Positions 1 to 6,392 of a stretch of 9,031 nucleotides of DNA are shown piece after piece. Position numbers and translations under genes: made by a program. Position 1 is the first letter of the stretch. Every line of letters starts with the position of its first letter. A model generated the notes under the pieces. The model saw nothing but the letters and a program-made list of their open reading frames with translations, did no database searches and had not been told where the DNA came from. Source of the stretch: an uncultured Treponema sp. (GTDB taxonomy: Bacteria; Spirochaetota; Spirochaetia; Treponematales; Treponemataceae). Location: NCBI GenBank assembly GCA_905236465.1, contig CAJOQA010000010.1, positions 1 to 9,031 of the forward strand, written 5' to 3'.

Positions 1-156
1 GCAAAATTTGGTTCAACTGTGCAAAAAGCTATCGGACGTGGTCCTAGTATGCCTGATAGGTTGGAAAAGGTTTTGTCTTTGCCAGACAATGCAATTCCAA
101 TGGAAAAAGATTATGATAGCTTTAAGCAGTGGCTTACTTCAAATTTACAGGCTTAG
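1..156 (+). CDS. thrC: Threonine synthase, C-terminal fragment (cut by window start)
   Basis: An open frame runs from the first base to a TAG at 154-156 and encodes the last 51 residues of a protein. The fragment starts AKFGSTVQKAIG and ends in a helix-like segment around YDSFKQWLTSNL. Threonine synthases end with an AHPAKF-type segment followed by a short helix, a proline-rich 'P..P.rL..ll..P' stretch and a final amphipathic helix, and this fragment follows that pattern. The enzyme is a PLP-dependent cytosolic protein that converts O-phosphohomoserine to threonine. The PLP lysine and the body of the enzyme lie outside the window, so the call rests only on the tail. It converges on the hydrolase gene with 3 bases between stop codons, and I see no hairpin terminator at the junction. 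Another PLP enzyme is possible but less likely. Confidence 0.65.
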   Translation, partial: AKFGSTVQKAIGRGPSMPDRLEKVLSLPDNAIPMEKDYDSFKQWLTSNLQA

Positions 157-159
157 GAC

Positions 160-1098
160 TTAGCAGTGCTTTAAAAGCCAATTTTTGGCATCGTTTTCAA
201 CTTCATCACGGTTTATTTCGTTAAGAAGTTCATGGCGGGCGTTTTCATACAATTTTAATGAAACGTCTGCCATACCATTTTCTTTGTATATTTTATAAAG
301 ATTTTGGACAGTCTTTGAATAAGAGCCTACAGGGTCTCCTGTTCCGTCAATAAAATAAACGGGTAGATTTTGGGGAATTCCCTTAATACTTTCTTTTTTG
401 TGGATAAAAGATAATCCTGCAAACATATCACAGAAAAATCCTATTGTACACATAAATCCGCACCAGGGGTCGGCAATGTATGCATCAACTGCATTATTGT
501 CCCTGCTTAGCCAGTCAACTTTTGTTCTAGCCTTTTTTATATGCGAATTGTAGGAACCAAATGCAAGTGAATCCATAGTCTTAGAGATGGAATGAGCCCC
601 TCTTAGCTTTTTTATACAGTTTCCTATAAATTTGGCAGTAGCAACTGTTGCTTTTCTAGGACCAGCAGTGCCGCAGATAATGCAACCGTCTAAGCAAGAC
701 CCGTATTTTTCAATAAAGCATTGGGTAACAAAGGAGCCAAAGCTGTGACCAAAAAGGAACAGCTTCTTTCCCTTGTACATATCCTTAAGTTTTAATGCCT
801 CTTCATAAATATCATCAACAACACGGAAAAATCCATCTTTTTCAGCAAGAAAACCAAAGTCCCCCTTTCCTTCCTCTTTTGCTAACTGCGCGGTTTTTCC
901 GTGTCCTCTATGGTCTTCACCGTATACTGCAAAACCGTCCTTAGTCAATAAATCTGCAAAGTGTTTGTAACGGGCAACGTGTTCTGCCATTCCATGACTT
1001 ATTAAAAGCACTGCCTTAACTTCTGTTTCTGGCAGCCAACTGTGAACAATATTTTTATTGCCGTCTGACATAACAAATTCTTGTGTTTCGTATTTCAT
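160..1098 (-). CDS. Alpha/beta hydrolase, monoacylglycerol lipase / serine aminopeptidase S33-like
   Basis: This 312-residue protein has the full alpha/beta-hydrolase layout. It has an oxyanion-hole strand with the motif SHGMAEH (34-40), an EDHRGHG motif (61-67) and the nucleophile elbow GHSFG with Ser119. The acid is probably Asp255 in GTGDPVG and the catalytic base His289 in NARHE. The HGMAEH and DHRGHG motifs are typical of the Hydrolase_4 family (monoacylglycerol lipases, lysophospholipases), which cleave small lipid esters. The helical segment at about 150-235 would be the lid. There is no signal peptide, so it is probably cytosolic. The start is fixed: an in-frame TAA lies four codons upstream (1108-1110). 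No clear Shine-Dalgarno precedes the ATG, which fits the possible leaderless promoter described separately. The natural substrate cannot be told from sequence. Confidence 0.9.
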   Translation of the reverse strand: MKYETQEFVMSDGNKNIVHSWLPETEVKAVLLISHGMAEHVARYKHFADLLTKDGFAVYGEDHRGHGKTAQLAKEEGKGDFGFLAEKDGFFRVVDDIYEEALKLKDMYKGKKLFLFGHSFGSFVTQCFIEKYGSCLDGCIICGTAGPRKATVATAKFIGNCIKKLRGAHSISKTMDSLAFGSYNSHIKKARTKVDWLSRDNNAVDAYIADPWCGFMCTIGFFCDMFAGLSFIHKKESIKGIPQNLPVYFIDGTGDPVGSYSKTVQNLYKIYKENGMADVSLKLYENARHELLNEINRDEVENDAKNWLLKHC

Positions 1099-1104
1099 AA
1101 CTTC

Positions 1105-1133
1105 ATCTTAACACGTCTTTTATAAAATGTCTA
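1105..1133 (-). promoter_or_regulatory. Possible sigma-70 promoter for the alpha/beta hydrolase gene
   Basis: Read on the minus strand, TAGACA (1133-1128, -35-like, 5 of 6) is followed after 17 bases by TAAGAT (1110-1105, -10-like, 4 of 6). Only six bases separate the -10 from the ATG at 1098, so initiation at the usual distance would place the 5' end at or next to the start codon. Hexamers are read by eye; the start site is inferred. Confidence 0.45.
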
Positions 1134-1146
1134 TTTTTGATATAAT
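1119..1146 (+). promoter_or_regulatory. Possible sigma-70 promoter for the RNA methyltransferase operon
   Basis: A perfect TATAAT lies at 1141-1146 and a weak -35-like TTTATA (4 of 6) at 1119-1124, with 16 bases between. The -10 ends six bases before the ATG at 1153 and no purine-rich ribosome binding site lies between. The expected transcript would therefore start at or next to the ATG. This promoter overlaps the divergent one on the other strand, so two polymerases could hardly bind at once. Confidence 0.55.
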
Positions 1147-1152
1147 CGGCTT

Positions 1153-2385
1153 ATGCCTATAGTTACAACTGAAAAATTAATTTCCAAAGGTGACTGCCTA
1201 GCCCAAATTGATGGAAAAAAAGTCTTTATTCCTTATGCACTCCCTGGAGAAAAGTTGGAGATTGAAATTCAAAAAGATTTTAAGGATTATAGCCTTGCTT
1301 CCATAAAAAATATAATAGAAGCTTCCCCTTATAGAAGACAAGCCCTGTGTCCCCTGTATTACAAATGCGGTGGCTGTAATATGCAACATATAGAGGATGA
1401 ATTTCAGAGAAAATTAAGGACTGAAATATTAAAGGAAGCATTTGAACATGCAGGAGTAGCAGTTCCAGAGATTCAAGTTGTTGAGGATTCTTCGCTAGCG
1501 TATAGGGCTCGCTTTCAACTTCATGATGGTGGGCTTATGGGGGCAAAGTCAAATACAATAATTGCTGTAGATTCCTGTCCCTGTGCAACTGAAGAAATAA
1601 ACTTGTACCTAAAGGAAACCTCCTTCTCTGCTAGACCTAAGGGGCGTGTCCATATCTTTGCCTCCTCAAAAATAACGTCTATTCCACAAGGTTTTGATAA
1701 AATAATCGTAGCGGAAGAAAGTTTGAAGGAAGAAAAGAAAGTAGTAAATACTAAAAAAAATCTTAAAATGAAAAAGGTAAAAGCTAGGTTTGAAGGAACA
1801 TCTATAAACCCTCAAAATGCGTGTACTGTTGATTTGTTAGGAAAAAGTATACGTTTTGATGTTTTAGGCTTTTTCCAGTCCAATCTGGCCGTTTTAGAGA
1901 AAACTATTCCCTTGCTCCTAGACGGGCTAAAAGGAAGTAATGTTTTGGACATGTATTCCGGGGCTGGAACATTCTCTGTTTTTTTATCAGATATTTTTGA
2001 GAATGTTACTATGGTGGAACATAATAAAGCTGCTATGGTTTGGGCTGAACAGAATATGGCGGGGAAAAAGCACGAAAGTTTTGGAGTAAGTGGTAAGGTG
2101 TGGGCTTCTTACCATGCACAAAAGTGTATAAAAAATAACGGCCCCTTTGATGCTGTTGTAATAGATCCCCCTCGAAGCGGTATGGAAAAAGAAGTCTGCT
2201 CTTGGCTTGCAAGTTCTGGAATAAAGGAGATTAGAAGTCTTTCCTGTGATGCTGTAACTCATGCAAGGGATGTTTCTTTTTTAATAAAAAATGGTTATAG
2301 TTTAAAAAAGCTATACCTGCTTGATTTTTATCCGCAAACTTGCCATACCGAAAGTTTAGCTATACTAACAAGGAAAGAATTGTGA
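1153..2385 (+). CDS. Class I SAM-dependent RNA m5U methyltransferase (TrmA/RlmD family, with TRAM domain and Fe-S cysteines)
   Basis: The 410-residue protein begins with a TRAM-like RNA-binding domain (about 1-55, with the typical ALPGE at 29-33). Cys66, Cys72 and Cys75 (C-x5-C-x2-C) plus Cys142 match the 4Fe-4S ligands of RlmD/RumA enzymes. The methyltransferase half has FFQSN (240-244), the SAM site DMYSGAG (266-272), DPPRSG (338-343), the catalytic Cys365 in LSCDAVTHARD and the C-terminal HTES with Glu400 as probable base. These enzymes methylate uridine C5 in 23S rRNA or tRNA; the exact target cannot be assigned here. The catalytic loop differs from the usual SCNPxTLARD, and a lysine-rich stretch (about 191-210) lies between the halves. 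An in-frame TGA at 1138-1140 and the absence of a start codon after it fix ATG 1153. The gene overlaps the next by four bases. Confidence 0.9.
   Translation: MPIVTTEKLISKGDCLAQIDGKKVFIPYALPGEKLEIEIQKDFKDYSLASIKNIIEASPYRRQALCPLYYKCGGCNMQHIEDEFQRKLRTEILKEAFEHAGVAVPEIQVVEDSSLAYRARFQLHDGGLMGAKSNTIIAVDSCPCATEEINLYLKETSFSARPKGRVHIFASSKITSIPQGFDKIIVAEESLKEEKKVVNTKKNLKMKKVKARFEGTSINPQNACTVDLLGKSIRFDVLGFFQSNLAVLEKTIPLLLDGLKGSNVLDMYSGAGTFSVFLSDIFENVTMVEHNKAAMVWAEQNMAGKKHESFGVSGKVWASYHAQKCIKNNGPFDAVVIDPPRSGMEKEVCSWLASSGIKEIRSLSCDAVTHARDVSFLIKNGYSLKKLYLLDFYPQTCHTESLAILTRKEL
2370..2384 (+). promoter_or_regulatory. Ribosome binding site and GTG start of the propeller protein (GTGA overlap)
   Basis: AAGGAAAG at 2370-2377 precedes GTG at 2382-2384 by normal spacing. 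The GTG shares bases with the TGA stop (2383-2385) of the methyltransferase gene, a typical translational-coupling arrangement. The residues after this GTG form a clean signal peptide (MKNTRKKIK, then a hydrophobic core). The upstream in-frame ATG at 2340 would place 14 polar residues in front of it and has no ribosome binding site, so I prefer GTG 2382. Confidence 0.8.
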
Positions 2386-4178
2386 AAAATACAAGAAAAA
2401 AGATAAAATTGTCTATTTTTTTATACATATTAATACTTTTTCTATCTATAAAAAATGCGTCTTCGTCTGAAAAAATAGACTTATCTCATGTCACCCCTTC
2501 TTGGGCTACTGTTACAGCAGGAAATATTTTATGCCAGCCTGTTAGGAACAGTTTTGGCTTTGTTGCCATAGAAGAAGGAAAAATGATTTGCGCTTTTAAT
2601 CAGGAAGGCACAGTTTTATGGGAAAGAGGATTACCAGCACGTCCTAAACCCCTTATATCCGTTGGCCCTTCGGATATGCTTTTTGTAATAAGCCGTGATG
2701 GGGATTTAAATATGCTTAATCCAGGGGGGCTTCTTTTATGGACAGCAAAAACTGGATTTACAGTCACAGAAGAAGCCCTTCCTGGGCGAGATGGTCGCAT
2801 TTATGTCAGGGGGGCTTCTGATATAGCTTGTTATGGAATAAAGGGAGTTAGAAGATGGAAAATTACAGTTGCAAACCAAAATACTAGCTTACCGATTACA
2901 GAGCTAAATGAAGGTTCTTTACTGGTCTTTCTTAATAAAATGACTAAGGATGGGAAGAGCCTAGCGGTGACAATCAGTCCTTTTGGGCAGATAAGCGAAG
3001 AATTTGCTTTTGCGGGAAAAGTTGTTCAAGCCGCACAATGCACGGATGGAACTCTTGTTGCCTTTAGCGATGGAAGCGCGGGTGTCTGCTCAGAAAACAA
3101 AGACGGCCCTTTTTCTAGATGGGCAAGCGATGGATGTGATTTAAGTCTTTCCTCACCTACAAAAATTGTAACAAATGGTTTTTCTTCGCACACTGCGGCC
3201 CTTCTTACCGGAAACCCAATGGAACTGGTATTTATAGATACAAGAACCGGTAGTGAGCTTTCTTCAGTTCAAACCACATACTCCCCAAATTCCTTGGTCT
3301 ATGCGGGAAAAGTTGGCCAGGGACTTGTTCTTTCTGACGGAAAAAGTGCGGCCTGCTATAAATTATCTTCTGATGATGAAGATAGTCTTTCTTGGAGCCT
3401 TTCTTTTGATAGCAGAAAAAAGTGGACATATATGTTTCCAACTGATGGGGGTTTTATAGGACTTTGTACGAGAAACTGGGTAATTGAAGGTTATCGGGTA
3501 AAACAAGTCCTTTCCGCCCAAAACTATTCATCCTTTGTCCCCAAAAAGAACAGACCTTACACAACTTTTTATGAATCTACAGATCTTGTTTCATCAAATA
3601 TAACGGGGCCCGCATTAAATAGCAGTTTAATAGAAGAAATGTATAAATCTTTTTCTCTAGGAGATTTTTACCTTGAAGAAAGTAATTGGGTCCCCCTCCT
3701 TAATAATGAAATGAATGCTATGAATTTGGAATGGATGCAAGATGCTGTTAACGGAGAGGTCGATCAACCTTATTTTAGGACTCATTTAGATTATACTGAA
3801 TCAATTCTTAAATTAACAGCAGCTTGTGGGACAGCGGCTTACCAGCCCTACTATGCTTCCCTTATGCGGCGTGTTACGGACCCTGCTATGCTAGTAAAAA
3901 TTGTAAGGAATGCCGGACAAGTTGCCTATGATCCTCAAGAAGAGATGCTATTATGTATGGAAATAATTGCAAAGAAAAATTCAGGGAAAAATGGAAGTGA
4001 GGCAGTCCTAAAAGCTGTGTGTGATGCAACTTTTGAAATATGTAAGTTTATGGGTAGGCCTGCTTTCTTTGCAAAAGGAAAAGAAACTCTTGCAATGCTT
4101 TTGAGTCCTCAATATAATATTCAAATAAGAAATTATGCAAGAAAAACCCTGGAAAGATTTATAGAGATAGAATTTTAA
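2382..4178 (+). CDS. Exported protein with PQQ-like beta-propeller and helical C-terminal region, function unknown
   Basis: With the GTG start this is a 598-residue protein. Residues 1-9 are basic, 10-23 are hydrophobic (LSIFLYILILFLSI), and a signal-peptidase I site is plausible near NASSS (25-29). There is no lipobox cysteine, so a periplasmic protein is likely. From about 40 to 380 there are repeated beta-blade patterns, with the PQQ-like 'G-x-x-x-W' unit at 73-84 (NQEGTVLWERGL), 113-125 (NPGGLLLWTAKTG) and 152-161 (GIKGVRRWKI). Later blades are more divergent. Residues about 410-598 look alpha-helical, possibly HEAT-like. PQQ-type propellers without cofactor often act as binding scaffolds, as in BamB, but nothing here identifies a partner. 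Translation is coupled to the RNA methyltransferase gene, and the P83/100-like gene follows behind its own promoter. No specific function can be named. Confidence 0.8.
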   Translation: MKNTRKKIKLSIFLYILILFLSIKNASSSEKIDLSHVTPSWATVTAGNILCQPVRNSFGFVAIEEGKMICAFNQEGTVLWERGLPARPKPLISVGPSDMLFVISRDGDLNMLNPGGLLLWTAKTGFTVTEEALPGRDGRIYVRGASDIACYGIKGVRRWKITVANQNTSLPITELNEGSLLVFLNKMTKDGKSLAVTISPFGQISEEFAFAGKVVQAAQCTDGTLVAFSDGSAGVCSENKDGPFSRWASDGCDLSLSSPTKIVTNGFSSHTAALLTGNPMELVFIDTRTGSELSSVQTTYSPNSLVYAGKVGQGLVLSDGKSAACYKLSSDDEDSLSWSLSFDSRKKWTYMFPTDGGFIGLCTRNWVIEGYRVKQVLSAQNYSSFVPKKNRPYTTFYESTDLVSSNITGPALNSSLIEEMYKSFSLGDFYLEESNWVPLLNNEMNAMNLEWMQDAVNGEVDQPYFRTHLDYTESILKLTAACGTAAYQPYYASLMRRVTDPAMLVKIVRNAGQVAYDPQEEMLLCMEIIAKKNSGKNGSEAVLKAVCDATFEICKFMGRPAFFAKGKETLAMLLSPQYNIQIRNYARKTLERFIEIEF

Positions 4179-4197
4179 CAATAAATTCTATTATTTT
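4167..4197 (+). terminator. Weak AT-rich stem-loop at the end of the propeller gene
   Basis: ATAGAATTT (4167-4175) and AAATTCTAT (4183-4191) form a perfect 9-bp inverted repeat. Its 7-base loop TAACAAT contains the stop codon (4176-4178), and TATTTTATC follows. The stem has only two G-C pairs, so it would be a weak terminator that may let some transcripts run on into the next gene. Confidence 0.4.
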
Positions 4198-4231
4198 ATC
4201 TTGCTTACTACTTCTTTTTTTAATTAAAAGA

Positions 4232-4240
4232 TGTTATAAT
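4232..4240 (+). promoter_or_regulatory. Extended -10 promoter for the P83/100-like gene
   Basis: TGTTATAAT (4232-4240) is a TG-n-TATAAT extended -10 element. At -35 only a T-rich TTCTTT (4212-4217) is present, which is normal for extended -10 promoters. The expected start near 4247 gives a leader of about 22 bases carrying a strong GGAGG (4260-4264), four bases before ATG 4269. It is the clearest promoter in the window. Confidence 0.7.
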
Positions 4241-4268
4241 TTACCGCATAAAGTAAATTGGAGGATTT

Positions 4269-6290
4269 ATGAAAATTTATAAATTAGCATTGACTGCGGC
4301 TGTGCTAGGCCTCACCATTTTAACTTCTACTACGGCTTTAGAAGTTGATGAAGATGAAATCCGCAGCTATGGAGACCAAGTTGTTACTTTTGAAAACTAC
4401 ATGGGGCCCCATGCTATTATAGAAACAGCCGATGCAATTCGGTCTATAGGTTCTAATTTGGGACGCATGGTTAATACAGGCTTAAATTCATATGGTGAAT
4501 ACAATATGAATGAAAAGTATGCTGTTATTCATGCAGTAGATCAAAATGAAAAGAACAAATTTGATGCAGATATTATTCTTATAAATCCAGCTGCAAATGT
4601 TGACCACGTAACAAACCTGCGTCGCATTATTCAAGGCTATTTGATGGCCTCTTATGGTTACAATGCGACGGATGCCTCAACACTTGCGACTTTTGTTACA
4701 GTTTATAATGCTGTATACCGCAACCAGCTGAAAGTCTTTCAAGACCGCTACAAAAATGCTGTTACAAGGCATCTGACACAGGACAAATGTGGTTTAAGTA
4801 CAAAATGGACTGATTGGGCTGGAAATTCTCAAGTCGTTATTCCTTTGTTTGATATAGGTTCAAACCTTTCTTCTGTTGACACCTCTGTAATCAGTGATCA
4901 AAATGTTATAAAATCCATGAGGGAAGAAGATGACCGTGGCGTTGATGAGCGAAAGAACATGGTCGATATCAAGGAACGCGAGGCAGAGGATTATTCAAAC
5001 AAGGCACAGAAATCTGCTGAAGATGCGGCAGAGAAGAATCGTGCCCTTGAACAGCAGCAAAAGAAATCAAATGAAGCTTCTAAAGATGCTCAGAATGCTC
5101 AAAAAGATGCAAGTGTAGCTCAAAAGTCAGCCGACACAGCTAAAAAAGAAGCGGAAAATGCCCAGAAATCAGCTGATACAGCTAAAAAGCAGGCGGAAAA
5201 TGCTCAAAAATCAGCTGACACAGCTAAAAAGGATGCTGATACTGCCCAGAAAAAAGCAGATGATGCTAAAGCAGAGGCTGCAAAGAATCCCGATGACAGT
5301 GCAAAGCAACAGGCTGCACAGAACGCACAAAAGCAAGCTGATACTGCTCAGAAAAAGGCTGATAGCGCACAAAAGCAAGCTGATACTGCTCAGAAAAAGG
5401 CTGACACTGCACAAAAAACAGCAGATCAAAAGAAATCTGATGCAAGTGAAAAACAAAATGCTGCCCAAAAGAAGGCTGAAACTGCAAAAGAAAAAGAGAA
5501 TACTGCCACTGCAGAGAATAAGAAGACCGAAGAAGTTAGAAAAGTTGCTCAAGAGGCTGAAAAGAAGGCTGCTGATCAGCAGGCAGTTGCAGATAAGAAG
5601 CAATCCGAGGCACAAAGAGAACGTACTGAAATTGCAAAAGACCAGCAAAAACTTCTTTCTGCTGCCCTTTCTGACCTTGACAACAAAAATTCTGTCGTAG
5701 GTCTAAAGCTTTCTTCTACAGATTCAAGCTTAAGCAAGATGGTCCGCATAGATGTTACAAGTGGTGCTGTTATAAGGGAATCTCCTGTAAGCGTAATTCG
5801 TGGCAGGACGATTTATCCTGTTACAGCCTCAGCTTTAAGCCCTGCAACAGCAAAGGATGCTAATGCTGAAGATGAAAGCCCTGTAGTTTACCTTGCCATC
5901 TGTGGTGAAAACTCCGGTAAAAATGCTGCAGTTAAGCTGTGTCAGCTTGATGCAAGAAAGATGGAAATTCAAAAGGAAAGCAACGAGGTTGTTTCTGAAG
6001 AATCTGTTCTTGTAAATAATGGTAATGATTACTACTGTGTTATTAAGAACGGAAATGATTGGGTTGTTGGCAAATATGATGCAAATGTAAACCTTCTTCT
6101 TAGAAGTCCAGTTCCTGTTGCAAAAGATACTCCTATTATTGTTTCAGATAAGGGGGTTGTTGTAACTGCAAGTTCAGGTCAAATTGTTCTTCTTAGCATA
6201 AAGGATTTAACACAGATAACAAAGTCTACAACCCTTACTGGAATTGTAGATGATAAGTCTGCAAAGGGAATTGTTACTGAAGATAAATAA
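4269..6290 (+). CDS. P83/100-family exported antigen with long alanine-rich coiled coil
   Basis: The 673-residue protein starts with a Sec signal peptide (MKIYKLALTAAVLGLTILTS, cleavage probably after Ala23, before LEVDEDE). Residues about 24-213 form a mixed globular domain of the kind found in the spirochetal P83/100 antigens (YGDQVVTFENYMGPHAII; INPAANVDHVTNLRRIIQGY). Residues about 214-465 are a very Ala/Lys/Gln/Asp-rich coiled coil with heptads such as AQKSADT and AQKQADT, alanine occupying both core positions. A break with Pro340 (KNPDDSAK, 339-346) shifts the heptad phase. Residues about 466-673 are beta-rich and resemble the P83/100 C-terminal domain (KMVRIDVTSGAVIRESP at 490-506). 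The family is known as Borrelia and Treponema antigens without a settled biochemical role. The architecture suggests a periplasmic stalk or spacer between two globular domains. No lipobox, transmembrane segment or C-terminal anchor is visible. Confidence 0.85.
   Translation: MKIYKLALTAAVLGLTILTSTTALEVDEDEIRSYGDQVVTFENYMGPHAIIETADAIRSIGSNLGRMVNTGLNSYGEYNMNEKYAVIHAVDQNEKNKFDADIILINPAANVDHVTNLRRIIQGYLMASYGYNATDASTLATFVTVYNAVYRNQLKVFQDRYKNAVTRHLTQDKCGLSTKWTDWAGNSQVVIPLFDIGSNLSSVDTSVISDQNVIKSMREEDDRGVDERKNMVDIKEREAEDYSNKAQKSAEDAAEKNRALEQQQKKSNEASKDAQNAQKDASVAQKSADTAKKEAENAQKSADTAKKQAENAQKSADTAKKDADTAQKKADDAKAEAAKNPDDSAKQQAAQNAQKQADTAQKKADSAQKQADTAQKKADTAQKTADQKKSDASEKQNAAQKKAETAKEKENTATAENKKTEEVRKVAQEAEKKAADQQAVADKKQSEAQRERTEIAKDQQKLLSAALSDLDNKNSVVGLKLSSTDSSLSKMVRIDVTSGAVIRESPVSVIRGRTIYPVTASALSPATAKDANAEDESPVVYLAICGENSGKNAAVKLCQLDARKMEIQKESNEVVSEESVLVNNGNDYYCVIKNGNDWVVGKYDANVNLLLRSPVPVAKDTPIIVSDKGVVVTASSGQIVLLSIKDLTQITKSTTLTGIVDDKSAKGIVTEDK
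5118..5264 (+). repeat. 42-bp tandem repeat, block 1 (3.5 copies) in the P83/100 coiled coil
   Basis: Three 42-base units at 5118-5159, 5160-5201 and 5202-5243, plus a half unit at 5244-5264, encode repeated pairs of heptads: AQKSADT followed by AKKEAEN, AKKQAEN or AKKDADT, then AQKKADD. The copies differ mostly at third positions, so this block is older or more selected than block 2. The repeats stay in frame as 14-residue units. Confidence 0.9.
5325..5429 (+). repeat. 42-bp tandem repeat, block 2 (2.5 copies) in the P83/100 coiled coil
   Basis: Units at 5325-5366 and 5367-5408 are identical for their first 38 bases and differ only in the last four (tagc versus cact); a degenerate half unit follows at 5409-5429. 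They encode AQKQADT-AQKKADS, AQKQADT-AQKKADT and AQKTADQ. The near identity at silent sites points to a recent duplication, separate from block 1. Confidence 0.9.
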
Positions 6291-6293
6291 GAG

Positions 6294-6338
6294 TAAGGGT
6301 ACCTCTAAAAACTAAAGTTTTTCGAGCTACCCTTATTT
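6294..6338 (+). terminator. Stem-loop terminator after the P83/100-like gene
   Basis: TAAGGGTA (6294-6301) pairs with TACCCTTA (6328-6335). Inside, CTC pairs with GAG, and AAAAAC pairs with GTTTTT around a TAAA loop, with two single mismatches between segments. The stem starts three bases after the stop codon. Only a short T-run (TTATTT) follows on the + strand; the other strand also has a T-rich flank (CTCTTATTTATC), so it could act in both directions. Confidence 0.65.
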
Positions 6339-6356
6339 AACTTAGTTTTAAGGACT

Positions 6357-6391
6357 AAAAAAAGGGGGCACCTGCTACAGATGCCCCTTTT
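6357..6391 (-). terminator. Intrinsic terminator of the dnaB operon
   Basis: Read on the minus strand, AAAAGGGGCA (6391-6382) pairs with TGCCCC(C)TTTT with one bulged base, and CTG/CAG pairs near a three-base loop. A run of seven T (6363-6357) follows. The hairpin begins one base after the dnaB TAG stop. It is a strong rho-independent terminator and faces the P83/100 terminator. Confidence 0.85.
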
Positions 6392-6392
6392 C

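Noticed and set aside
1987..2262. Minus-strand 91-codon frame (and the one at 1198-1389) within the methyltransferase gene
   Set aside because: Both lie opposite conserved methyltransferase coding sequence, show no recognisable domain and no ribosome binding site.
2340..2381. ATG 2340 as start of the propeller protein
   Set aside because: It would add 14 polar residues before a clean signal peptide and overlap the methyltransferase gene by 46 bases without a ribosome binding site. GTG 2382 has AAGGAAAG and a GTGA overlap.
5118..5429. The repeated 42-base units as a CRISPR array
   Set aside because: The repeats are directly adjacent without unique spacers, stay in frame as 14-residue units and encode a coiled coil. 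No cas gene is present.
5158..5700. Long + strand open frame (180 codons), plus minus-strand frames at 5211-5648 and 5266-5487, inside the P83/100 gene
   Set aside because: They arise because the 42-base repeats lack stop codons in several frames. Their translations are low-complexity Lys/Leu/Gln or Leu/Cys/Ser runs and lie wholly inside a well-supported gene.
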